Below are positions 34,299 through 43,598 of a stretch of 64,000 nt of DNA, piece by piece. The translations under genes were made by a program, and so were the position numbers. How positions within the stretch are numbered: the first letter of the stretch is position 1; each line of letters opens with the position of its first letter. The stretch comes from Candidatus Binatia bacterium (GTDB taxonomy: Bacteria; Desulfobacterota; Binatia; UBA1149; CAITLU01). The stretch is taken from the NCBI GenBank assembly GCA_036493895.1, contig DASXOZ010000072.1, positions 1 to 64,000 of the forward strand. Direction: 5' to 3'. The notes below the pieces were generated by a model. That model ran no database searches. It had not been told where the DNA came from and worked only from the letters and a program-made list of their open reading frames with translations.

Positions 34299-37070
34299 AT
34301 GGCGGAGGAAGCTGTCCCCGTTGCAACCCCAGTGTCCCCCGAGACCGCCGCGGAACTCGCGCGATCGACGGGCCTCGTGTTCACCCGCCGCCTGTCCCGC
34401 CAGGGTGTAGACCCCTGGACGACGGTCGAGTGGGAAACGAGGGACGCGACCATCCAAGGCGAAGGCGGCAAGGCCGTCTTCGAGCAGCGCGGCGTCGAAT
34501 TTCCGACGACCTGGTCCCAGCTGGCGACCAACGTCGTTGCGTCCAAGTATTTCCGTGGCCACCTCGGCACTGCCCAGCGCGAGTCCAGCGTGCGCCAGCT
34601 CATCGGCCGCGTCGTCACGACGATCGTCGGCTGGGGCGAGGCCCAGGGCTATTTCGCCGATTCCGCCAGCCGCGACGTCTTCCGCGACGAGCTGACCCAC
34701 CTGATGCTCCAGCAGGAGGCCTGCTTCAACAGCCCGGTGTGGTTCAACGTCGGCGTCGAGCCCAAGCCGCAGTGCTCGGCCTGTTTCATCCTGTCGGTCG
34801 ACGACACGATGAACTCGATCCTCGACTGGTACCGCAAGGAAGGGGTGATCTTCAAAGGCGGCTCCGGCTCGGGCGTCAACCTGTCGAACATCCGCAGCTC
34901 GCGCGAGCCCCTGGTCGGCGGCGGCACGGCATCCGGACCGGTTTCGTTCATGCGCGCGGCCGATGCGTCCGCCGGAGTCATCAAGTCGGGCGGCAAGACC
35001 CGCCGCGCCGCCAAGATGGTCGTTCTCAACATCGACCATCCCGACGTCGAGGACTTCATCCGCTGCAAGGGTGACGAAGAGAAAAAAGCGTGGGCGCTGA
35101 TCGACGCCGGCTACAACGGCGCGATCGACGGCGAAGCCTACGGTTCGGTGTTCTTCCAGAACGCGAACAACTCGGTGCGCGTCACCGACGAGTTCATGCG
35201 CGCGGTGCTGAACGACGCCGACTGGAGCACCCGCAACGTCACCGACAAGAGGCCGGGCAGCACGCTCAAGGCGCGCCACCTCTGGCAGCTCATCGCCGAG
35301 CAGGCGCACTTCTGCGGCGACCCCGGCCTGCAGTTCGATACGACGATCAACGACTGGCACACCTGCCCGGCCTCGGGCCGCATCAACGCGTCCAACCCGT
35401 GCTCCGAGTACATGCACCTGGACAACTCGGCCTGTAACCTCGCTTCGCTGAACCTGATGAAGTTCACCGACGTGTCGGGCCGTTTCGACGTCGAGGGCTT
35501 CAAGCACGCCGTCGACGTCATCATCACGGCGCAGGACATCGTCGTCGCGAAATCGAGCTATCCGACGTCGGAGATCGAGAGGACTTCCCACGATTTCCGC
35601 CAGCTCGGGCTCGGCTACGCCAACCTCGGCGCGCTGCTGATGTCGATGGGCATGCCGTACGACTCCGATGCCGGCCGCAGCTTCTCGGCTGCGGTCACTT
35701 CGCTGATGTGCGGCGAAGCCTACGTGCAGTCGGCCCGCATCGCCGGCGCGCTCGGTCCGTACAACGGCTTCGCGGTCAACCGCGACGGGCAGATCCGCGT
35801 GCTCGACAAGCACCGCGAAAAATCGCGCGCGATCGATTCGGCCTACGTGCCGCTCGACCTGCTCTCGGCCAGCCGCGAAGTGTGGGACGAAGCCTGCGCC
35901 GGCGGCCGCGCCAACGGCGTGCGCAATTCCCAGGTCACCGTGCTCGCGCCGACCGGAACGATCGCGTTCATGATGGATTGCGACACCACCGGCGTGGAGC
36001 CCGACATCGCGCTGGTCAAGTACAAGAAGCTCGTCGGCGGCGGCATGCTGAAGTTCGTCAACACGACGGTGTCGCGGGCCCTGCGCAAGCTCGGCTACGA
36101 GTCGCGCGAGGTGACCGACATCCTCGAGCACATCGACGAGAACGACACGATCGAAGGTGCGCCGCACCTCAAGTCCGAGCACCTGGCGGTCTTCGACTGC
36201 GCCTTCAAGCCGCGCTCCGGCGTGCGCTCGATCGAACCGCTGGGCCACGTCCGCATGATGGGCGCAGTGCAGCCGTTCCTGTCCGGCGCGATCAGCAAGA
36301 CCGTCAACATGCCCACCGACGCCACGGTCGAGGACGTCGCGGGCATCTACCTCGAGGCGTGGCGCCTCGGCCTGAAAGCGGTGGCGATCTATCGCGACGG
36401 CTGCAAGCGCAGCCAGCCGCTCAACACCGGATCGGACGCCAAAGCCGCGCCGGCGGCCGACGAGGGCGCGGGACGTCCGCAGCGCCGCCGCCTGCCGGCC
36501 GACTGCCGCTCGATCCGCCACAAGTTCGATGTGGCCGGGCACGAAGGCTACATCCACATCGGCTTTTTCGACGACGGTGCACCCGGCGAGATCTTCATCA
36601 AGATGGCCAAGGAGGGCAGCACGATCTCCGGCCTGATGGACACGATCGCGACGCTGACATCGATGGCGATGCAGTACGGCGTGCCGATCGACGCCCTGGT
36701 CAACAAGTTCGCGCACGTGCGCTTCGAGCCGTCCGGGTTCACGAAAAACCCGGAGATCCCGAACGCCAAGTCGCTGACCGACTACATCTTCCGCTTCCTC
36801 GGCGTGCGCTTCGGCGGCGAATCGGGCGTGGCGACGGCAGCGGCGGCGGTCGCGGCCGAGACCGCCCAGACCGGGGCTCGCGCGAAGGCGGCCGCGACGG
36901 CGGCGGCAAGGCCGAAACTCGAGCTGGTCGAGGGAGGTCAGCCGAGGCCGACCGACCTCATCCTGTCGCAGAGCGATGCGCCGACCTGCTCGGACTGCGG
37001 CTCGATCATGATCCGCAACGGCGCCTGCTATAAATGCAACAACTGCGGAGCGACGAGCGGCTGCTCGTAA
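34299..37070 (+). CDS. nrdJ: Adenosylcobalamin-dependent (class II) ribonucleotide reductase
   Basis: Encodes 923 residues from ATG at 34299 (GGAGA upstream); ATG at 34284 is an alternative. It makes deoxyribonucleotides using a B12-generated thiyl radical, with or without oxygen. Signatures are CFNSPVWFNVG, CSACFILSV (redox Cys), IFKGGSGSGVNLSNIR, NPCSEYMHLDNSACNLASLNL and LAPTGTIAFMMDCDTTG. The tail carries a Zn-type cysteine cluster (CSDCG, CYKCNNCG). Length is typical for the long NrdJ form. No class I or III RNR gene is in the window. Confidence 0.96.
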   Translation: MAEEAVPVATPVSPETAAELARSTGLVFTRRLSRQGVDPWTTVEWETRDATIQGEGGKAVFEQRGVEFPTTWSQLATNVVASKYFRGHLGTAQRESSVRQLIGRVVTTIVGWGEAQGYFADSASRDVFRDELTHLMLQQEACFNSPVWFNVGVEPKPQCSACFILSVDDTMNSILDWYRKEGVIFKGGSGSGVNLSNIRSSREPLVGGGTASGPVSFMRAADASAGVIKSGGKTRRAAKMVVLNIDHPDVEDFIRCKGDEEKKAWALIDAGYNGAIDGEAYGSVFFQNANNSVRVTDEFMRAVLNDADWSTRNVTDKRPGSTLKARHLWQLIAEQAHFCGDPGLQFDTTINDWHTCPASGRINASNPCSEYMHLDNSACNLASLNLMKFTDVSGRFDVEGFKHAVDVIITAQDIVVAKSSYPTSEIERTSHDFRQLGLGYANLGALLMSMGMPYDSDAGRSFSAAVTSLMCGEAYVQSARIAGALGPYNGFAVNRDGQIRVLDKHREKSRAIDSAYVPLDLLSASREVWDEACAGGRANGVRNSQVTVLAPTGTIAFMMDCDTTGVEPDIALVKYKKLVGGGMLKFVNTTVSRALRKLGYESREVTDILEHIDENDTIEGAPHLKSEHLAVFDCAFKPRSGVRSIEPLGHVRMMGAVQPFLSGAISKTVNMPTDATVEDVAGIYLEAWRLGLKAVAIYRDGCKRSQPLNTGSDAKAAPAADEGAGRPQRRRLPADCRSIRHKFDVAGHEGYIHIGFFDDGAPGEIFIKMAKEGSTISGLMDTIATLTSMAMQYGVPIDALVNKFAHVRFEPSGFTKNPEIPNAKSLTDYIFRFLGVRFGGESGVATAAAAVAAETAQTGARAKAAATAAARPKLELVEGGQPRPTDLILSQSDAPTCSDCGSIMIRNGACYKCNNCGATSGCS

Positions 37071-37117
37071 GGACGCAAGGACGCAAGCACGTAAGGAAAG
37101 AAAAAACGGACTGGACC

Positions 37118-37141
37118 GCGCGCCGCGCTAGTGCGGCGCGC
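37118..37141 (-). terminator. GC hairpin between convergent nrdJ and ftsB-like genes
   Basis: GCGCGCCGC (37118-37126) pairs with GCGGCGCGC (37133-37141) over a 6-nt loop. The loop contains the stop codon of the ftsB-like gene. On the minus strand a TTTTTT run follows 13 nt after the stem. Probably a terminator for the minus-strand gene, imperfect because of the gap before the T tract. Confidence 0.45.
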
Positions 37142-37481
37142 CCTGGGCCTGGCCTTGGGGCTGGGCCTGGTCGGGCGGCAGGACGATCATGACGTCCCCC
37201 GGCCTGACCCAGTTCTGGGTGGAGCGCAGCTCCTCGTCCAGGGCGCGAGGGTCCTTCTGCAGGGAATCGAGGCGCTGCTCCAGGGCCTGGTTGGCCTGGA
37301 TGCGCTCGAAGACACGGCTGGAACGTTCGGCGACGCTCGCGCGCTGCTCGGCCAGGCCGCGAAAACCGTAGGGTCCGAGAAACAGGGAATAGGCGAGCAC
37401 CAGCGCGAGGGCGCCGAGCGCGCGAACCATCCACAGCAGAAACGTATGCGACGATCGCATCGGGAGCAGGCGCGGCGCCAC
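37128..37481 (-). CDS. ftsB: Septum formation initiator (FtsB/DivIC-like)
   Basis: Encodes up to 117 residues; MRSSHTF at 37460 is a likely start. One membrane helix (LLWMVRALGALALVLAYSLFLGP, ~residues 15-37) is followed by the characteristic short link (YGFRGL) and a coiled coil (ERSSRVFERIQANQALEQRLDSLQKDP), then a Pro/Gln-rich tail. FtsB-like proteins join FtsL and FtsQ in the divisome. In many bacteria ftsB follows eno; here it is divergent from eno across a 141-nt gap. Confidence 0.78.
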   Translation of the reverse strand: MAPRLLPMRSSHTFLLWMVRALGALALVLAYSLFLGPYGFRGLAEQRASVAERSSRVFERIQANQALEQRLDSLQKDPRALDEELRSTQNWVRPGDVMIVLPPDQAQPQGQAQGAPH

Positions 37482-37559
37482 CGCCGCGACCGCCTTTCAG
37501 GATACCGCGTCGAGGGCTACAGGTTCAATGCGCGCCGCTCTCGCGCACACGCCGGATGA

Positions 37560-38897
<1,338 letters not shown>

Positions 38898-38971
38898 CCT
38901 TCGTAACGCGCGCCGCCGGACCCCGGGCTCATGGATGCGTGCAAGAACGCACGGCGGGAGGTTCGTTCTTG

Positions 38972-39001
38972 TTGACTACCTTATGAGAGGGTCACTATAA
39001 T
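38972..39001 (+). promoter_or_regulatory. Near-consensus sigma70 promoter for the H1-like gene
   Basis: TTGACT (38972-38977) and a perfect TATAAT (38996-39001) with an 18-nt spacer. This is the closest match to consensus in the window. The transcript would have an ~80-nt leader ending in AAGGAGG 7 nt before the ATG at 39086, so high expression is expected. Confidence 0.8.
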
Positions 39002-39085
39002 TCGTTTCGCATGCACGGTGTGCATGCGTGTTCGATGCTTCGCCTGCGAGGGTGATCGCGGAAGACAGCTGAAGGAGGCAAACCA

Positions 39086-39298
39086 ATGGCTGGACGTAAG
39101 AAGGCATCGAAGAAAAAGGCCGCCAAGAAGAAGGCGACCAAGAAGAAGGCCGGCAAGAAGAAGGGCGGCAAGAAGAAGGCTGCCAAGAAGAAGGCCACCA
39201 AGAAGAAGGCCGGCAAGAAGAGAAGGGCGAAGAAGGCTGCTGCTCCCGCTGCCGAGGGTGCGGCTCCCAAGCGTCGCCGGGCTCGCCGCAAGAAGTAA
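39086..39298 (+). CDS. Histone H1-like Lys/Ala-rich DNA-binding protein
   Basis: Encodes 70 residues, of which about half are Lys. After MAGRKKA the sequence is built of repeated KKKA(A/T/G)KKK units for ~50 residues, then a short Ala/Pro linker and an Arg-rich end (KRRRARRKK). This is the composition of bacterial H1-like proteins (HctB/AlgP type), which bind and compact DNA without a fixed fold. It has its own strong promoter, an excellent Shine-Dalgarno and a terminator, so it is a single, probably highly expressed gene. Confidence 0.85.
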   Translation: MAGRKKASKKKAAKKKATKKKAGKKKGGKKKAAKKKATKKKAGKKRRAKKAAAPAAEGAAPKRRRARRKK

Positions 39299-39415
39299 GC
39301 CCGAGCTACGGTTCCCAACCGACCAAACCGATAACAACAAAGGTACGGGCGCCCGGTTCGTACCACCGCCAGACACCCTCACAGGCGAACACCGAACCCT
39401 CACGGGTTCGCAAGA

Positions 39416-39444
39416 AGCCCTCCGGAAACTCCGGGGGGCTTTTT
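39416..39444 (+). terminator. Intrinsic terminator of the H1-like gene
   Basis: AGCCCTCCGGA (39416-39426) pairs with TCCGGGGGGCT (39430-39440), with one wobble and a 3-nt AAC loop, followed by TTTTT (39440-39444). A classic rho-independent terminator. Confidence 0.9.
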
Positions 39445-39574
39445 GCTGGCGTCTTCGCATCTGCAGCAGCCATTGCGGAACCCGCGAAGGACACCCACTC
39501 CGGATCAGCGGCCTGGATCACATAGGGATACTCGCCGGATGTCGCCCGGCACCGAAATCCGGCGCCCGGACGCT

Positions 39575-39676
39575 CCGGCGGGCAGACCGGCGGCGGCGAG
39601 TAGCGCCGGGCCGGCCGGGCAGCGCCGGCGAGCCATTGGAGAGCTGCCGGGAACCGGCCGCCGGCCTGCCCGCCGG
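39575..39676. repeat. ~100-bp GC-rich imperfect inverted repeat
   Basis: Within the 534-nt gap 39299-39832, the arms CCGGCGGGCAGACCGGC (39575-39591) and GCCGGCCTGCCCGCCGG (39660-39676) match at 16 of 17 positions, with further internal GC palindromes (GGGCCGGCC). Apart from this, the terminator before it and the promoter-like sequence after it, I see nothing coding in the gap. Confidence 0.55.
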
Positions 39677-39765
39677 CCCGATTCTGCGCGGGCGGAGGTC
39701 CGATCGCAGCGGCGGGATTGGTCCCGGGAGTGGGAAAGCGGATGTCGAAAGTTCTACTATCCGCT

Positions 39766-39794
39766 TTGACAATATCCGGGGCGTCCCGTACGAA
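39766..39794 (+). promoter_or_regulatory. Candidate promoter of the SCP2 gene
   Basis: A perfect TTGACA (39766-39771) is followed after 17 nt by TACGAA (39789-39794), a weak -10. The leader then runs to GGAGG and CAGGAGA just before the ATG at 39833. Confidence 0.45.
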
Positions 39795-39832
39795 ACTGCG
39801 AAATTACCCCTCCCGGAGGATCAGGAGACACA

Positions 39833-40171
39833 ATGGCAGACGCACCTACCAACGCTCAGCAAGTATTCGACATGATGCCCTCGCGCTTCAACGCGACGGC
39901 CGCTTCGGGCGTCAACGCGACGTACCAGTTCGACCTCACCGGCGACAACGGCGGCACCTGGCAGGTCGCAGTGGCCAACGGCGCGTGCAACGTCGCCAAG
40001 GGCACCCCGAACGACAAGCCGAACATCACGATCACGATGGCGGCCAACGACTACCTCGACATGATCACCGGCAAGCTCAACCCGCAGATGGCCTTCATGG
40101 GCGGCAAGCTCAAGATCAAGGGTGACATGAGCCTCGCCCTCAAGATGCAGCAGATCTTCCCGAACGCCTGA
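39833..40171 (+). CDS. SCP2 sterol-binding-domain protein
   Basis: Encodes 112 residues consisting of a single SCP2-like domain: QQVFDMMPSRFN, VNATYQFDLTGDNGGTWQVAV, PNITITMAANDYLDMITGKLNPQMAFMGGKLKIKGDMSLALKMQQIF. The conserved FMGGKLKIKGD block before the final helix is diagnostic. Such domains bind lipids or CoA esters in a hydrophobic tunnel. It is monocistronic, with strong Shine-Dalgarno and terminator, so probably well expressed. Confidence 0.92.
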   Translation: MADAPTNAQQVFDMMPSRFNATAASGVNATYQFDLTGDNGGTWQVAVANGACNVAKGTPNDKPNITITMAANDYLDMITGKLNPQMAFMGGKLKIKGDMSLALKMQQIFPNA

Positions 40172-40202
40172 TCCCAGGCGCGACGGTCGTTTCGAGTTCG
40201 AG

Positions 40203-40230
40203 AAGGGGAGCCCGCGAGGGCTCCCCTTTT
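40203..40230 (+). terminator. Intrinsic terminator of the SCP2 gene
   Basis: AAGGGGAGCCC (40203-40213) pairs perfectly with GGGCTCCCCTT (40218-40228) over a GCGA tetraloop, running into TTTT (40227-40230). Confidence 0.95.
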
Positions 40231-40294
40231 CTGATTGGGAAGCCCGCAACGCCTCCCCTTTTCTGATTGGGAAGCCCGCAACGCCTCCCCTTTT
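40231..40294. repeat. Two exact tandem copies of a 32-bp unit derived from the terminator
   Basis: Units 40231-40262 and 40263-40294 are identical; each ends in GCCTCCCCTTTT, a copy of the 3' arm plus T tract of the preceding terminator. Each unit lacks the matching GGGGAG 5' arm, so it cannot form its own full hairpin. Confidence 0.9.
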
Positions 40295-40296
40295 TC

Positions 40297-40365
40297 ATGG
40301 GGACAGGCACCAGCCCGTCAACTCGCCGCGGACGAACCGTTTATGCGGCTGGTGCCCGTCCCCAT
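40297..40365. repeat. REP-like palindrome ATGGGGACAGGCACCAGCC
   Basis: Arms 40297-40315 and 40347-40365 (GGCTGGTGCCCGTCCCCAT) are complementary with a single mismatch, with a 31-nt loop. The GGGGACAGGCACC core is the same as at 22421-22430. Such elements are typical of REP repeats linked to Y1 (RAYT) transposases, though none is in the window. The 3' end of the following minus-strand gene lies inside it. Confidence 0.8.
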
Positions 40366-40809
40366 TTCGGCAGACGCGCCGGTGCCCGTCCGAAAGGCTG
40401 ACCCCAAGTCCGGCACCGGGTCGACCAGCGCCGCCAGTTTGCGGACGAGCTCGAAGCTGCGCTCGCGCCTTTGCGCGAAATCGGCGGCCTGCCAGCGGAA
40501 CGCGGGAACCGGCTCGAGCGAATGCGGCTCTTCGAACGTGTGGTGGCGTGGATCGGGCGAGACCGCGCTGCGTATCGATTCCAGGAAACGCTCGGCCTCG
40601 TCGGCAACCTTTCCGGCTTCGTCGCCGCCGCCGGCGCGGGCGTGGTCGATGAGGTGCTCCAGCGTGGCCAGGTAGCGCGCAAAGTCGATGCCGGCTCGGG
40701 CCAGCTCCCAGCGGGAACGGCGGTCGCTGGCTTTCTGGTAGCGGCGATGCACCTGCTTGGCCAGGTTGCCCGGGCCGACGTCGACGACGACGTAGGCCCC
40801 GCCCAGCAC
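40318..40809 (-). CDS. Small membrane-anchored hypothetical protein with REP-encoded C-terminus
   Basis: Encodes at least 163 residues. The frame is open back to the stop of the MBL gene (40885). The N-terminus probably starts upstream at a non-ATG codon, giving KKRGTLTLLLAVVLGGAYVVVD, a lysine-led membrane helix. The body is helical and charged (WELARAGIDFARYLATLEHLIDHARAGG, DEAGKVADEAERFLESIRS). I recognise no family. The last ~16 codons (MGTGTSRING...) fall within the REP palindrome, so insertion of the repeat has replaced or extended the original C-terminus. Probably co-transcribed with the MBL gene. Confidence 0.5.
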   Translation of the reverse strand: MLGGAYVVVDVGPGNLAKQVHRRYQKASDRRSRWELARAGIDFARYLATLEHLIDHARAGGGDEAGKVADEAERFLESIRSAVSPDPRHHTFEEPHSLEPVPAFRWQAADFAQRRERSFELVRKLAALVDPVPDLGSAFRTGTGASAEMGTGTSRINGSSAAS

Positions 40810-40884
40810 GACCGCCAGCAGCAGGGTGAGCGTCCCTCTTTTTTTCAGGCGCGCCCCGTCGGCGTGGACGTCAGGGGCGCGCGA

Positions 40885-41916
40885 CTATTCAGCGGGTGGG
40901 AGCGCGGCGGCGCTCGGCTGCTTTTCGGAAAGAGTCGGCATCGAGGCGAAGCCGCGGGAATCGTGGGCCGGCACCAGCGTAAACTCGGGGAAACGCTGCG
41001 CGATTGCCGACATTCTGCGGATGTTCTCGCGCACGGCGCCGGGATCGACGTCGGCCAGCGTTCGCCACAGCCAGGGCCTCTCCTCGAGCTCGCGAATGCC
41101 CTCGAGCTGCCAGACGAGATCGCCGACGAGCGCGTAGCGCTTGCCGCCCGGAACTGCGAGGAAGATGACGACCGAGCCTGGCGTGTGGCCGGGCGCCGGC
41201 ACGATGACGATGGAGCCGTCGCCGTAAACATCGTGGTTGTGGGGAAAGCCGAGATACGGTCCGCCCTCGAACGTGTAGGTCTGGAAGCGCGCTGCCGGGA
41301 TGCTGCGCGCTACCGCCATCACGACGCTTCCTTCCGAAATGAAACGCTGCTCCTGCGGCGTGACGAGGATCGGGATGCCGGGAAGATCCGCGGCGCCGCT
41401 GACGTGGTCCCAGTGCGCGTGGGTCAGCAGGATTGCCGAGATCTTTTTGCCGGGACCGTCGCCGCCGGAAACATCGTAGCCCGCTGCGCGCAACTGGTCG
41501 GCGGCAGGAGTGAGCTTCTCGTACGAAGTCATCAGCCGAAACGGCAGCGGCAGCAGGCGGATCTGCTCGTCGACCGAGCGCCCGAAGCCGGTATCGATCA
41601 GGATGTCTCCCTTCGGATGATGCACGAGCACCGCAGTCATCGAGAAATCGCGCTTGTCGCCGAAGGAGCCGCCACGGTACGCGAATGCAGCGGTTCGGTG
41701 AGTAATGCCGGTCGGAAGCTGGAAGACCTGCATGTCGGCCGGCGGCGATGCCGCAGGCAGGGGATCGGCGAGAGGGGGAGGAACGGGAAGCGGCGCGGCC
41801 GAATCGACCACCGCAAGGGCCAGTGCGGCGACGACGACGGCGGCAACAACGGCAGCGACGATTTTTGCCGCGATGCTCACGGGTGCCCTGCGCCGGGACG
41901 CATGCGTCCCATCCAT
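40885..41916 (-). CDS. Exported metallo-beta-lactamase-fold hydrolase (lactonase-like)
   Basis: Encodes 343 residues from ATG at 41916. An N-terminal hydrophobic segment (AAKIVAAVVAAVVVAALALAVV) anchors or exports it. The MBL zinc motif is THAHWDHVSG, followed by PAPGHTPGSVVIFL and VGDLVW, the pattern of N-acyl-homoserine-lactonase-like and related MBL proteins. The start of the fold (VLVHHPKGDILIDTGFG) is complete. The substrate is unknown. Divergent from the FxLYD-type gene; the two starts are about 100 nt apart. Confidence 0.78.
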   Translation of the reverse strand: MDGTHASRRRAPVSIAAKIVAAVVAAVVVAALALAVVDSAAPLPVPPPLADPLPAASPPADMQVFQLPTGITHRTAAFAYRGGSFGDKRDFSMTAVLVHHPKGDILIDTGFGRSVDEQIRLLPLPFRLMTSYEKLTPAADQLRAAGYDVSGGDGPGKKISAILLTHAHWDHVSGAADLPGIPILVTPQEQRFISEGSVVMAVARSIPAARFQTYTFEGGPYLGFPHNHDVYGDGSIVIVPAPGHTPGSVVIFLAVPGGKRYALVGDLVWQLEGIRELEERPWLWRTLADVDPGAVRENIRRMSAIAQRFPEFTLVPAHDSRGFASMPTLSEKQPSAAALPPAE

Positions 41917-42011
41917 TCCAACTTGCCCATCGTGGCCATCTTTTCCATCTTTTTCATCTTGGCGCTCGCCCTCTCGCCAAGGCCAGCGACGGGGCATACC
42001 TTGGCGCTGCC

Positions 42012-42782
42012 ATGATTCGCGGTGGGACATGGATCTTCATGCTGGTCGTGGTGCTCGCGGCCGCGGTCTCGAGTGACGCGGCTGCCGGGGCGCAACCGGT
42101 CCAGGCGCGCCATCCGAAGTTCCGCGACGGCAGGCTCGAGCCCGGCGAGAAGATCTTTGCGATCGTCGTCCAGGCAGAGCCGCGCGCGTATTGCCTGACC
42201 GAGCTGGGTGCTGCGGGCTCGGTCGTCCACGACTCCGTCGCCAGCGGCGCAGTGGACATCGGCTCGGACGGAGCGACGGCACACGTCGCGCACGCCACTG
42301 TCCGGGTCACCGACAGCGAGACGACGACCTGGTCCGACTGGAGCCGGCGTCATCCGGATACTTCGTTGTGGCATCCCGTCGCCGTCGCCGAAGCGCAGGT
42401 GACGCGGCCGACCAGCGACGTGCGCGTCACCGAGTCGCGCCACTACCGCACCGTGATCGGTTGTGCGCTTTCCCAGTCGCGGCTGACGTCCCCGAACATG
42501 GAGGCACCCGGTCTCGTCGTGATCAGCGGCACGATTCGAAACGTCGCGGCAACTCCTGTCGATCACGTCGTGCTGCGCTACGAGCTGCTCGACGGTCGCG
42601 GTCGCGTCGTCTTTCGCGACGAAGGCTTCAACCGCTCCGCGGAGGACCTGGCCGGACCGAAGCTGACGTCGCCGGTGGTCCCGCTCGCAGCCGGCGCGAC
42701 CGATGCGTTTCGAATGATCCTGCTCGAAGACGAGCTTCCGGATTTCAAGAACGCGCGCGTGAGCGTCGCTCGCATCTACTGA
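42012..42782 (+). CDS. Secreted protein with FxLYD-like C-terminal domain
   Basis: Encodes 256 residues with a signal peptide (WIFMLVVVLAAAVSSDAAAG, cut near residue 27). The C-terminal ~90 residues fit an FxLYD-type beta-sandwich: LVVISGTIRNVAATPVDHVVLRYELLDGRGRVVFRDEGF, then LAAGATDAFRMIL. The middle part (HVAHATVRVTDSETTTWSDW) is not recognised. A periplasmic or extracellular protein of unknown function. The 219-nt gap after it, before porG, shows no gene. Confidence 0.55.
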   Translation: MIRGGTWIFMLVVVLAAAVSSDAAAGAQPVQARHPKFRDGRLEPGEKIFAIVVQAEPRAYCLTELGAAGSVVHDSVASGAVDIGSDGATAHVAHATVRVTDSETTTWSDWSRRHPDTSLWHPVAVAEAQVTRPTSDVRVTESRHYRTVIGCALSQSRLTSPNMEAPGLVVISGTIRNVAATPVDHVVLRYELLDGRGRVVFRDEGFNRSAEDLAGPKLTSPVVPLAAGATDAFRMILLEDELPDFKNARVSVARIY

Positions 42783-43001
42783 TCGCTCGTCACTGCGGGT
42801 GTCGATGCGGTCGGTGCGGCGGCCGCGCGTCGGCAGCCGGACGACGCGCAAGCGGCGCGGCGACCTCTGCGGGCGGCCGACAGGCTGCGCAGGCGCGCCG
42901 TGCTGGTATTTCCAGCGCGCCGCTCCTGATCGCTGCAGCACGATATCAATCTCCGCCTGCCACAGGCATCGTCTGGCGCTGGAGAGGCGGACAAGAGCAT
43001 C

Positions 43002-43598
43002 GTGTACCAGATCCGGATTCACGGACGCGGCGGTCAGGGCGTCGTCACGGCAGCCGAGCTGCTGTCGGTCGCCGCTTTTCGCGAAGGCCGTCATTCCCAG
43101 GCGTTCCCCAGCTTCGGCTCCGAGCGCACCGGCGCGCCGGTCGTCGCGTTCTGCCGCATTCATGACGCAGCGATCCGCCTGCGCGAGCCGGTGCTCGCTC
43201 CCGATGCGCTGATCATCCAGGACCCGACGCTGCTGCACCAGGTAGAAGTCTTTGCCGGGCTCGTTGACGGCGGTTTCGTGCTGATCAACAGCGCGCGCGG
43301 CATCGGCGAGCTCGGACTCGACGACTTCGTAGCTTCGCGCGCCGGCTGCCGCGTCGTCACTGTTCCCGCCACCGAAATCGCGATGCGCTCGATCGGCAGG
43401 CCGCTGCCCAACGCGGCGCTTCTGGCAGCCTTTGCCGCGGCCACCGGTCGCGTCGCGCTCGGCTCGGTCTGCGAAGCGATTCGCGAGCGTTTTCGCGCGG
43501 GCGTCGCGGATGCGAACGTTGCCGCGGCCGAGGCGGCGTTCGAACACGTGCGGGCGGCGCAGTCCGCGACGGAGGGGGAGCATGCTCAAGCAAATTGA
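43002..43598 (+). CDS. porG: 2-oxoacid:ferredoxin oxidoreductase, gamma subunit
   Basis: Encodes 198 residues from GTG at 43002. Signatures are IRIHGRGGQGVVTAAELLS at the N-terminus (the GGQG motif of gamma subunits), AFPSFGSERTGAPV and FVLINSA. In the enzyme it pairs with the alpha and beta subunits to cleave 2-oxoacids with CoA and reduce ferredoxin. The 3' end overlaps porA by 17 nt, so the subunits are translationally coupled. Confidence 0.9.
   Translation: MYQIRIHGRGGQGVVTAAELLSVAAFREGRHSQAFPSFGSERTGAPVVAFCRIHDAAIRLREPVLAPDALIIQDPTLLHQVEVFAGLVDGGFVLINSARGIGELGLDDFVASRAGCRVVTVPATEIAMRSIGRPLPNAALLAAFAAATGRVALGSVCEAIRERFRAGVADANVAAAEAAFEHVRAAQSATEGEHAQAN

Noticed and set aside
33714-36716. 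About 1000-codon minus-strand frame opposite nrdJ
   Set aside because: Shadow of a clear RNR gene; Arg/Asp/His-rich without family motifs.
41877-41990. Met/Lys-rich short peptide (MKKMEKMATMGKLEWMGRM) on the minus strand
   Set aside because: Overlaps the leader between two divergent genes in a different frame from both; no ribosome-binding site was evident.
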